In this document: piece after piece, positions 1 through 5,454 of the stretch | How the letters are laid out: every line of letters begins with the position of its first letter | How positions within the stretch are numbered: the stretch's first letter is position 1 | Source: Actinomycetes bacterium | Lineage (GTDB): Bacteria; Actinomycetota; Acidimicrobiia; Acidimicrobiales; Acidimicrobiaceae | Length of the DNA: 5,454 bases | Direction of reading: 5' to 3' | NCBI GenBank assembly: GCA_021823385.1 | Contig: JAKAOC010000198.1 | Coordinates: forward strand, 1-5,454 | Made by a program: the position numbers and the translations under genes | Notes under the pieces: generated by a model | Told to the model about the DNA's origin: nothing | What the model saw: the letters and a program-made list of their open reading frames with translations, nothing else | Database searches by the model: none

Positions 1-1326
1 GAAACGGTAGCAGGCGGCGAGAAGAATCAGCGACCAGGCCGCATCGCCGGCCAGGCCTGCAGCCACGCCGTGGGCGTTGCCCGCCGCCAGCGCGACGGCA
101 ATCATGCCGCCCGCGATACCGGTGCCAACCGCAATGCCGAGGATGTCGGCAAGGGAGTTGGCCGCGGACGACTCCTCGAGATGCTCACGTGGGGCGACGT
201 CGAGAAGTGAGACAGACAGCACCACGTAGGCGAGGCCCATGCCCAGTGCCGCGACGCTCCATGTTCCGACCGTCAGCCAGCCCGATGCGTGTGCCATGGC
301 GAGAGTGACCCCCGTCGCCGCGGTGCCGACCGCGGTTACCGCTATGCCGAGCCGAAAGAGCCTCGCGCGCGTATCGGGGGTGGAGACGCGCGCGTGCCAG
401 AAGGAGCCGGCCGTCCAGGTGAAGGTTCCGATGGTGAGCGTTATCCCCGCCAACGCCAATGGAAAGCCGCGGTCCCGAAAAAGGGCCAATGGCATGTATC
501 CGTCGATGCCGAAGAACGCCATGGAGGAGAGCATCCGCAAAGGCACGACCGAGGAGACCCCGGGCGCGAAGGAGAAGCTACGCGGCGGCAGCAGGTGCCA
601 AAGGGCCCAAGCGCCCAGCGCACCGGCCGGCACGACCACGGCCAAGAGCGCGTAGTGGGGAATCGCGGACAATGTCCACAGGGCGAAGAAGACGCTGGCC
701 GATAGGACCAGCGACAGGCCGGAGCGGCGCCTCAGGCGGGCGCGGTCGAACGAGCGGGCCTGGTGCGCGCCTTTGGTGGCGAGCGCCCGGTCCGTGATCA
801 GGGAGGCGCCAATCGCGAGCGGAAGAACCATCGCGAAGACCCAGGGCCACCCGAAGCGATTGGCGACGATGCCGGCCAGACCTGGCGCCACCAGCGAAGG
901 TGCCACCCAGGCCATCGAGAAGAGGAAGAAGAGCCTGGGTCGATCTTCGGCGGGGTAGTGGTCGTTGATGACGACGTAGGCAACCGCGCCGAAGGACCCA
1001 CCCCCCAGTCCTTGGGCAATGCGCGCCAGCACCAGGAGCCCGAGGTTGGGGCTGAGCGCCGAGAGCAACAGGCCCGCTTGGAAGAGCAGCCCGCCGATCC
1101 GAAGTGCCGACCTCGGGCCACGGGCCTTGGCGTACTCCGAAAGTGCCACTACGCCGACTATCTCGGCCAGAAGGTAGCTGGTGAGGACCAGACTCAGCCC
1201 ACTCGTGGTGTGAAAGGATCTGCCAATCGCGCCCAGAGCCGTTGTGGCTGCCAGGTTCTCGAAGGCCGCGGAGGTTACGAGCGCCACCAATCCGCCGGTG
1301 AGCGCCCGGTTCCGCCTCCTCGGCAA
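1..1326 (-). CDS. MFS transporter, multidrug-efflux-like (C-terminus cut by window edge)
   Basis: This is an integral inner-membrane secondary transporter of the major facilitator superfamily, probably a proton-driven exporter; the substrate cannot be read from the sequence. The visible part is 442 codons with no internal stop. Hydrophobic segments lie at about residues 10-30, 43-62, 77-92, 96-120, 132-154, 161-178, 205-222, 224-246, 262-283, 288-310, 325-345, 352-376 and 393-415. Motif B is clear in the fourth segment (LARIAQGLGGG, residues 100-110, with R102, Q105 and G106). A motif C-like stretch (VAPGLAGIVANRFGW) is at 146-160. The motif A loop (SEYAKARGPR, 63-72) is degenerate. The start is TTG at 1326: an in-frame TAA lies just upstream, no ATG or GTG comes before it, and GGGGAGG sits 5 bases in front. 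The layout, including a proline-rich loop near 247, resembles MFS proteins common in actinobacteria, usually slightly longer, so only a short tail should be missing. It is divergent from the dehydrogenase. Family is secure; drug efflux is inferred. Confidence 0.9.
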   Translation of the reverse strand, partial: MPRRRNRALTGGLVALVTSAAFENLAATTALGAIGRSFHTTSGLSLVLTSYLLAEIVGVVALSEYAKARGPRSALRIGGLLFQAGLLLSALSPNLGLLVLARIAQGLGGGSFGAVAYVVINDHYPAEDRPRLFFLFSMAWVAPSLVAPGLAGIVANRFGWPWVFAMVLPLAIGASLITDRALATKGAHQARSFDRARLRRRSGLSLVLSASVFFALWTLSAIPHYALLAVVVPAGALGAWALWHLLPPRSFSFAPGVSSVVPLRMLSSMAFFGIDGYMPLALFRDRGFPLALAGITLTIGTFTWTAGSFWHARVSTPDTRARLFRLGIAVTAVGTAATGVTLAMAHASGWLTVGTWSVAALGMGLAYVVLSVSLLDVAPREHLEESSAANSLADILGIAVGTGIAGGMIAVALAAGNAHGVAAGLAGDAAWSLILLAACYRF

Positions 1327-1330
1327 TGCG

Positions 1331-1338
1331 TCCTCCCC
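1331..1338 (-). promoter_or_regulatory. Shine-Dalgarno of the MFS gene, supporting a TTG start
   Basis: On the minus strand this reads GGGGAGGA, a near-perfect match to the 16S anti-SD. It ends only a few bases (4-5, depending on which G is counted last) before the TTG at 1326-1324. An in-frame TAA upstream leaves no ATG or GTG alternative, so this site fixes the start. Confidence 0.8.
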
Positions 1339-1359
1339 TAGAGAGAATCCTTATCCCAG

Positions 1360-1396
1360 GCCAGGCTACCGGTCCCTGGCAACCCTGAGCCTCAGG
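1360..1396. repeat. Two adjacent inverted repeats in the divergent intergenic region
   Basis: The first repeat is GCCAGG (1360-1365) and CCTGGC (1375-1380), a perfect 6-bp match around a 9-base centre that itself contains ACCGGT. The second is CCTGAG (1384-1389) and CTCAGG (1391-1396), a 6-bp match around one central base. The short centre of the second fits a dimeric repressor operator better than an RNA hairpin. Both lie 34 or more bases upstream of the MFS start and could control either divergent gene. No matching regulator gene is in the window. In DNA this GC-rich, 6-bp repeats also occur by chance. Confidence 0.4.
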
Positions 1397-1421
1397 ATGT
1401 CTCGAGGTTCCGCCGGCTGGG

Positions 1422-1450
1422 CCGCCGAACCCAGGCGCGTGCTTCGGCGG
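1422..1450. repeat. 8-bp inverted repeat directly before the dehydrogenase RBS
   Basis: CCGCCGAA (1422-1429) and TTCGGCGG (1443-1450) are perfectly complementary around a 13-base loop. The right arm ends one base before the likely Shine-Dalgarno AGGA (1452-1455) and 12 bases before the ATG at 1463. If transcribed, it would form a stable GC-rich stem next to the ribosome binding site. As DNA, it would be a plausible operator at the promoter end of the gene. No U-run follows on either strand, so it is not a normal terminator. Which role applies, if any, is inference. Confidence 0.5.
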
Positions 1451-1462
1451 TAGGATCGCTGG

Positions 1463-2860
1463 ATGGCCCTGGCCAGGTTCTTCAGATCCTGCGAGGAGAT
1501 CTCGCCGCGCTTGCTGACTCGTGATCGCGAGATCATCGCCCCTCTTTGCAGCGATTGGACCAGGCGGGTGGCCGGAGGTGCCGCAGCGCTGGTTCGTCCA
1601 TCAACCGAGGAAGAGCTTGCCGCAGTCGTCGAGGCGGCCGTGCAGGCCGACGTGCAGCTTCACCTGCAGGGTGGGAACACCTCGCTGGTGGCGGGAGCCA
1701 CCCCGTTTGGCGATTCGGTTCTCCTGTCGACGGCGCGCCTGCGCTCGATTGCAGATCCCGATCTGCCGTCGCTCTCCATCACGGCCGAAGCGGGCGCCAC
1801 GGCGGCCGAGGTGAACGCTGCGCTAGCCCCGCGCCACCTCAAGCTCGGAGTGGACCTGGCTTCGCGCGAGAGCGCGACCATCGGTGGCATGGTGGCCACC
1901 AACGCAGGTGGGATCCACGTGGTTCGTTACGGCTCCATGCGCACCCAGCTTCTCGGAATCCGCCTGGTGACGCCGGCTCATGGCGCGATCGGGCGCCTTA
2001 GCCCGCTCTACAAGGACAACACCGGGCCCGACCTGTCCGCGATCGCGGCGGGATCCGAGGGGCTGCTCGGAGTGGTGGCCTCGGCGGCGATTAAGGCCGT
2101 GCCGATCCTCGAGCACAGCGTCGTGGCGCTCCTCTCCTTCCCATCCTTCGCCGCGGTCGCCGAAGCGGCCCGGCGAATCAGGCTGAGCCCGGTCGTCTCC
2201 GCGCTCGAGTTCATGACCGCCCCTGGGATGGACCTGGTTTCCAGGCATATCGGCCGGTCGTTGCCGCTGGTTGGAGAGGTCTTCCTGCTGGTGGAGTTCG
2301 AATCCGCCTTTCAGCTCCTGGACCACGTGGCCGAAGTTCTGGAGGATGTGGCTCCGGCCACGAGCGCCCTTGCCTTCGACGCGCGGGGGAGGGCCGAGCT
2401 GTGGCGTTGGCGCGAGGCCCACACCGAGGCGATAGCCAGGGTGGGCATCGCCCACAAGATGGACGTCTCGTTGCCCATCACGGATCTCGTGGAGTTCGTG
2501 GAGTGGATTGAGGGCGCTTTTGCCGCCGACCACCGATCCCTCGACGCCTACCTTTTCGGACATCTCGGAGATGGCAACGTCCACGTCAACCTGATAGGTG
2601 CGGAGCCCGACGACCTCGGGCCGGACGAGGCGGTTCTCGCCAAGGCGGCTTCCATGGGTGGCAGCATCTCCGCGGAGCACGGGATCGGGCGCATCAAGGC
2701 GCCGCTCGTCCACCTGGTGCGCACACCCTCGGAGATTGCGGCCCTGTATGCGCTGAAGGACGCCTTCGACCCGGGCGGAATACTCAATCCCGGGGTGCTG
2801 TTGCCTTCGCCGAGGGGCGGCCACGCGATTGCCAACGCGGCTCCGGGTAGGCTGGCTTAG
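1463..2860 (+). CDS. FAD-binding D-2-hydroxyacid dehydrogenase (GlcD / D-lactate / D-2-hydroxyglutarate family)
   Basis: This flavoprotein oxidises a D-2-hydroxyacid (D-lactate, glycolate or D-2-hydroxyglutarate) to the 2-oxoacid and passes electrons on from FAD. It is complete at 465 residues, normal for a single-chain member without an added Fe-S domain. The N-terminal FAD (PCMH-type) half shows DWTRRVAG (31-38), the pyrophosphate loop QGGNTSL (69-75), [13 protein letters not shown] (138-150) and [16 protein letters not shown] (185-200). The C-terminal half shows [10 protein letters not shown] (314-323), HKMDVSLP (331-338), [12 protein letters not shown] (365-376), SAEHGIG (403-409) and [10 protein letters not shown] (435-444). 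H367, H374 and E405 match the metal ligands, and R317, T321, K332 and N376 the substrate-carboxylate residues, that I recall for human D2HGDH. There is no signal peptide or membrane segment, so it is probably cytosolic or membrane-peripheral. The ATG at 1463 follows AGGA with 7 bases between. uvrA follows 59 bases downstream. The family is certain; the exact substrate is not. Confidence 0.93.
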   Translation: MALARFFRSCEEISPRLLTRDREIIAPLCSDWTRRVAGGAAALVRPSTEEELAAVVEAAVQADVQLHLQGGNTSLVAGATPFGDSVLLSTARLRSIADPDLPSLSITAEAGATAAEVNAALAPRHLKLGVDLASRESATIGGMVATNAGGIHVVRYGSMRTQLLGIRLVTPAHGAIGRLSPLYKDNTGPDLSAIAAGSEGLLGVVASAAIKAVPILEHSVVALLSFPSFAAVAEAARRIRLSPVVSALEFMTAPGMDLVSRHIGRSLPLVGEVFLLVEFESAFQLLDHVAEVLEDVAPATSALAFDARGRAELWRWREAHTEAIARVGIAHKMDVSLPITDLVEFVEWIEGAFAADHRSLDAYLFGHLGDGNVHVNLIGAEPDDLGPDEAVLAKAASMGGSISAEHGIGRIKAPLVHLVRTPSEIAALYALKDAFDPGGILNPGVLLPSPRGGHAIANAAPGRLA

Positions 2861-2868
2861 CCGATTCA

Positions 2869-2903
2869 GGCGCTGTTGCGCCGCCAGGCGGCCGAGTCCG
2901 GCC
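2869..2903. repeat. Three abutting short hairpins between the dehydrogenase and uvrA
   Basis: Three perfect inverted repeats are packed end to end. They are GGCGC-TGTT-GCGCC (2869-2882), GCCGCC-A-GGCGGC (2880-2892) and GGCCG-AGTC-CGGCC (2890-2903). The first and third would make good small RNA hairpins with 4-base loops; the middle one overlaps both by a few bases and would compete with them. No T-run follows (the next bases are CCCCCTTG), so an ordinary intrinsic terminator is not supported. A U-poor attenuator, a processing site or chance in GC-rich DNA are all possible. It starts 8 bases after the dehydrogenase stop and ends 16 bases before the uvrA ATG. Confidence 0.4.
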
Positions 2904-2910
2904 CCCCTTG

Positions 2911-2914
2911 AAGG
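2911..2914 (+). promoter_or_regulatory. Weak Shine-Dalgarno of uvrA
   Basis: AAGG (with a G before it, GAAGG at 2910-2914) lies 5 bases before the ATG at 2920. It favours that ATG over the in-frame TTG at 2908, for which there is only a run of C just upstream. Confidence 0.55.
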
Positions 2915-2919
2915 TTCCA

Positions 2920-5454
2920 ATGTCTAATGAGCTTGTAGTCAAAGGCGCGCGTGAGCACAACCTGAAGGACGTGAGCCTGTCCATACCCCGAAACCGGCTG
3001 GTGGTCTTCACCGGGCTCTCCGGCTCCGGGAAGTCCTCGCTCGCGTTCGACACCATTTTCGCCGAGGGTCAGCGCCGTTACCTGGAGTCGCTCTCGTCCT
3101 ACGCCCGGCAGTTCCTAGGGCAGCTGGACAAGCCCGACGTCGATCAAATCGACGGCCTTTCGCCCGCCATATCGATAGACCAGAAGTCCGCGCCGCGCAA
3201 CCCGAGATCGACGGTCGGCACCGTTACCGAGGTCCACGACTACCTGCGCCTTCTCTTTGCTCGCATCGGCGTTCAGCACTGCCATGTCTGCGGCACGGTG
3301 GTGGAGCGCCAAACCCCGCAGCAGATCGTCGACCGTCTCATGGACCTTCCGGAGGGCACTCGCTACTACCTGATGGCGCCGGTGGTCGAGGGGCGCAAGG
3401 GGGAGTATTCGGGGCTGTTGCGCGACCTGGCGCGCAAGGGGTTCGCCCGCGCGCGTGTGGACGGGGAGATGATCGAGCTCGAGCAGGGCGGCACCGATCT
3501 GGCGCGCTACGAGACCCATCAGATCGATGTGGTGGTGGATCGCCTGGTGCGCAGGGAGGGCATGGCCAAGCGGCTGACCGACTCGGTGGAGACGGCGCTC
3601 GAGCTCGGTGGCCGCAAGGTGAAGGTGTTGATCCTGGCCTCCGAAAGCGAGCCTGAGCGCGAGGCGGTCTTCTCCGAGCTGCTGGCCTGCAACCACTGTG
3701 GAATCAGCTTCGACGAGCTGGCGCCCAGGAACTTCTCCTTCAACTCGCCCTATGGTGCCTGCCCGGCCTGCACCGGACTGGGCACGAGCCTGGAGGTGGA
3801 CGAGGCCCTGGTGGTGCCGGATCACGCGCTCTCCCTGTATCAGGGGGCTATCGCCCCCTGGGCGCAGATGCGCTCTGATTTTTATCTCTCCGCGCTCGAG
3901 AGTCTGGCCCACAAGCTTGAATTCGACATGAAGACTCCGTGGGCGCAGCTTTCGGACAAGGTGCGGCACGAGATCCTGTTCGGTGGGAAGGGGTATCGCC
4001 TGCCGGTGAAGTTGGGAGCGCGTTTCGGCCGCAGCGACGTGAACGTCAAGTGGGAGGGCGTCATCCCCTGGCTGAAGCGCCGGTTCGAGACCTCGTCCTC
4101 CGAGGGCCAGCGCGAGACGATCCGGGCCTACATGACAGACGTCCCATGCGAGAGCTGCAAGGGCCGGCGTCTTCGGCCGGAGTCGCTGGCGGTGCTGGTC
4201 GAGGGACTCTCGATAGCGGATCTTTCCGCCATGTCCATCACCCGCTGTGCCTCCACAGCGGTCGGTTTCACCTTCGACCAGCGCAGCTCGATCATCACCA
4301 GCCCCATATTGCGCGAGGTGAACGCGAGGCTGCGTTTCCTGCTCGACGTGGGCCTGGAATACCTGACCCTCGACAGGGCCGCCAACACCCTCTCGGGCGG
4401 GGAGGCCCAGCGAATCCGTCTCGCCTCCCAGATAGGTAGCGGGCTGACAGGCGTTCTCTATGTGCTGGACGAGCCTTCCATAGGCCTGCATCAACGTGAC
4501 AACCACCGCCTGATCGAGACCCTGATGCGCCTTCGCGACCTGGACAACTCGGTTATCGTCGTCGAGCACGACGAGGACACAATCCGGGCGGCCGACTACG
4601 TGGTCGATATCGGACCAGGCGCCGGAGAGCTGGGCGGAAGGGTCGTGGCGGCCGGATCCGTTCGCGACATCATGGCCGAGCCCGAGTCGATTACCGGCGA
4701 CTACCTGTCAGGCAGGCGCACGGTGGAGACGCCCAAGCGCCGGCGCGAGCCGGAGGGGCACTGGTTATCGATCAAGGGAGCGGCCGCCAACAACCTGAAG
4801 GCCATCGACGTGGACATCCCGCTCGGATGCTTCGTGGCGGTGACCGGCGTCTCCGGCTCGGGAAAGTCGAGCCTGGTGAACGACATCGTCCGCAACGCGC
4901 TGATGCTGAAGATATACCGTTCCAAGGTGGTTCCGGGGCGCCATAAAGAGATCCTGGGCATCGAGCACCTGGACAAGGTGGTCGACATCGACCAGTCCCC
5001 GATAGGACGCACTCCCCGCTCCAACCCCGCCACCTACACCGGGGTCTTCGACAAGATCCGCGCCCTCTTCGCGGCGACACCCGAGGCAAGGGTCAGGGGG
5101 TACGAGCAAGGCCGGTTCTCGTTCAACCTTCGCGGCGGCCGTTGCGAGACATGCGCCGGCGAGGGGACAATCCGTATCGAGATGAATTTCCTGCCCGACG
5201 TCTACGTGCCCTGCGAGCAGTGCAAGGGAACGCGCTACAACAGGGACACGCTGGAGATTCTTTACCGGGGCAAGAGCATCGCCGACGTTCTCGACATGCC
5301 GGTTGACGAGGCGCTCGAATTTTTCGCGCGGCTTCCTTCGGTGGAGCGGCACCTTCGCACGCTTTCCGAGGTTGGGCTGGGGTATATCCGCCTGGGCCAG
5401 CCGGCGACCACCTTGTCGGGAGGCGAGGCGCAAAGGGTGAAGCTCGCCAGCGAG
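2920..5454 (+). CDS. uvrA: UvrABC excinuclease subunit A (C-terminus cut by window edge)
   Basis: UvrA is the DNA-damage sensor of nucleotide excision repair: a dimeric cytosolic ABC ATPase that loads UvrB at lesions. The visible 845 codons of the usual ~940-1000 read through without a stop or frameshift. The first ATPase has Walker [10 protein letters not shown] (32-40), the zinc module C257/C260/C281/C284, signature LSGGEAQ (491-497), Walker B ending in D517-E518, and switch H550. The second has Walker [10 protein letters not shown] (643-651), zinc module C742/C745/C765/C768 and signature LSGGEAQ (832-838). Its Walker B and about the last 100 residues lie beyond the window. The UvrB-binding and insertion regions fall at about 120-245 and 290-400. 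Further CxxC pairs are CHVC (118-121) and CESC near 409, as in many Gram-positive UvrAs. A basic linker ([13 protein letters not shown], ~597-609) joins the halves. The ATG at 2920 gives [15 protein letters not shown], aligning with the E. coli N-terminus (MDKIEVRGARTHNL). AAGG lies 5 bases upstream; an in-frame TTG at 2908 is a less likely start. No LexA-like operator is visible upstream. Confidence 0.98.
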   Translation, partial: MSNELVVKGAREHNLKDVSLSIPRNRLVVFTGLSGSGKSSLAFDTIFAEGQRRYLESLSSYARQFLGQLDKPDVDQIDGLSPAISIDQKSAPRNPRSTVGTVTEVHDYLRLLFARIGVQHCHVCGTVVERQTPQQIVDRLMDLPEGTRYYLMAPVVEGRKGEYSGLLRDLARKGFARARVDGEMIELEQGGTDLARYETHQIDVVVDRLVRREGMAKRLTDSVETALELGGRKVKVLILASESEPEREAVFSELLACNHCGISFDELAPRNFSFNSPYGACPACTGLGTSLEVDEALVVPDHALSLYQGAIAPWAQMRSDFYLSALESLAHKLEFDMKTPWAQLSDKVRHEILFGGKGYRLPVKLGARFGRSDVNVKWEGVIPWLKRRFETSSSEGQRETIRAYMTDVPCESCKGRRLRPESLAVLVEGLSIADLSAMSITRCASTAVGFTFDQRSSIITSPILREVNARLRFLLDVGLEYLTLDRAANTLSGGEAQRIRLASQIGSGLTGVLYVLDEPSIGLHQRDNHRLIETLMRLRDLDNSVIVVEHDEDTIRAADYVVDIGPGAGELGGRVVAAGSVRDIMAEPESITGDYLSGRRTVETPKRRREPEGHWLSIKGAAANNLKAIDVDIPLGCFVAVTGVSGSGKSSLVNDIVRNALMLKIYRSKVVPGRHKEILGIEHLDKVVDIDQSPIGRTPRSNPATYTGVFDKIRALFAATPEARVRGYEQGRFSFNLRGGRCETCAGEGTIRIEMNFLPDVYVPCEQCKGTRYNRDTLEILYRGKSIADVLDMPVDEALEFFARLPSVERHLRTLSEVGLGYIRLGQPATTLSGGEAQRVKLASE

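Noticed and set aside
763..1341. 192-codon plus-strand open frame opposite the MFS gene
   Set aside because: The minus strand encodes a continuous 442-residue membrane protein with MFS motifs B and C. The plus-strand product is hydrophilic and motif-free, a shadow of it.
1350..1396. Possible SAM riboswitch (CTTATC-like start and GGCAACC element on the plus strand)
   Set aside because: The resemblance covers only two short pieces. The GAGGGA/TGGCCC core and the closing P1 arm are absent, and the downstream gene is not in methionine metabolism.
1327..1462. Sigma-70-like promoter candidates (for example TTGCCA on the minus strand at 1382-1377 with GATAAG downstream)
   Set aside because: Spacing is about 21 bases and the -10 match is poor; no pair on either strand is good enough to annotate.
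2908..2910. In-frame TTG as an alternative uvrA start
   Set aside because: It would add four residues absent from the usual UvrA N-terminus and has no Shine-Dalgarno, whereas the ATG at 2920 has AAGG 5 bases ahead and aligns with E. coli UvrA.
1823..2920. 365-codon open frame on the minus strand, antisense to the dehydrogenase
   Set aside because: It mirrors the dehydrogenase coding frame and has the low-complexity Arg/Gly/Gln composition of a shadow frame; no motif and no independent support.
3115..4569. 484-codon open frame on the minus strand, antisense to uvrA
   Set aside because: The plus strand here encodes unmistakable UvrA with zinc modules and ABC motifs. The antisense product is rich in His, Gln, Arg and Leu without any recognisable motif, as expected for the mirror of GC-rich codons.

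Overview
The window (5,454 bases, clearly high in GC) looks like ordinary chromosomal DNA from a high-GC bacterium, most likely an actinobacterium. The supports are strong G/C preference at third codon positions, an actinobacterial-type MFS transporter with a TTG start, and a UvrA with its standard two zinc modules. I cannot name the genus. Codons such as ATA and AGG are used now and then, so the bias is less extreme than in Streptomyces.

Layout. (1) Positions 1-1326, minus strand: an MFS efflux-type transporter, cut by the left window edge only a short way before its expected C-terminus. (2) Positions 1327-1462: a 136-base divergent intergenic region rich in inverted repeats. It carries the strong Shine-Dalgarno of the transporter on one side and an 8-bp stem just upstream of the oxidoreductase ribosome binding site on the other. 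(3) Positions 1463-2860, plus strand: a complete FAD-linked D-2-hydroxyacid dehydrogenase of the GlcD/D-lactate/D-2-hydroxyglutarate family, with all recognisable substrate and metal ligands. (4) Positions 2861-2919: a 59-base spacer packed with three abutting short inverted repeats. (5) Positions 2920-5454, plus strand: uvrA, the damage-recognition ATPase of nucleotide excision repair, cut by the right window edge after its second ABC signature.

How the genes relate. The oxidoreductase and uvrA point the same way with a short gap and could be co-transcribed, although the hairpin-rich spacer may separate them. The transporter is divergent. No biochemical link between the three products is evident. 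From memory, an MFS gene also lies near uvrA/uvrB in mycobacteria, so the neighbourhood may be ancestral rather than acquired.

I found no mobile element, CRISPR array, tRNA, rRNA or phage-like gene. Long open frames antisense to uvrA and to the dehydrogenase are explained by GC-rich codon bias. I see no evidence for a new biological system; the points most worth a second look are the structured intergenic regions.
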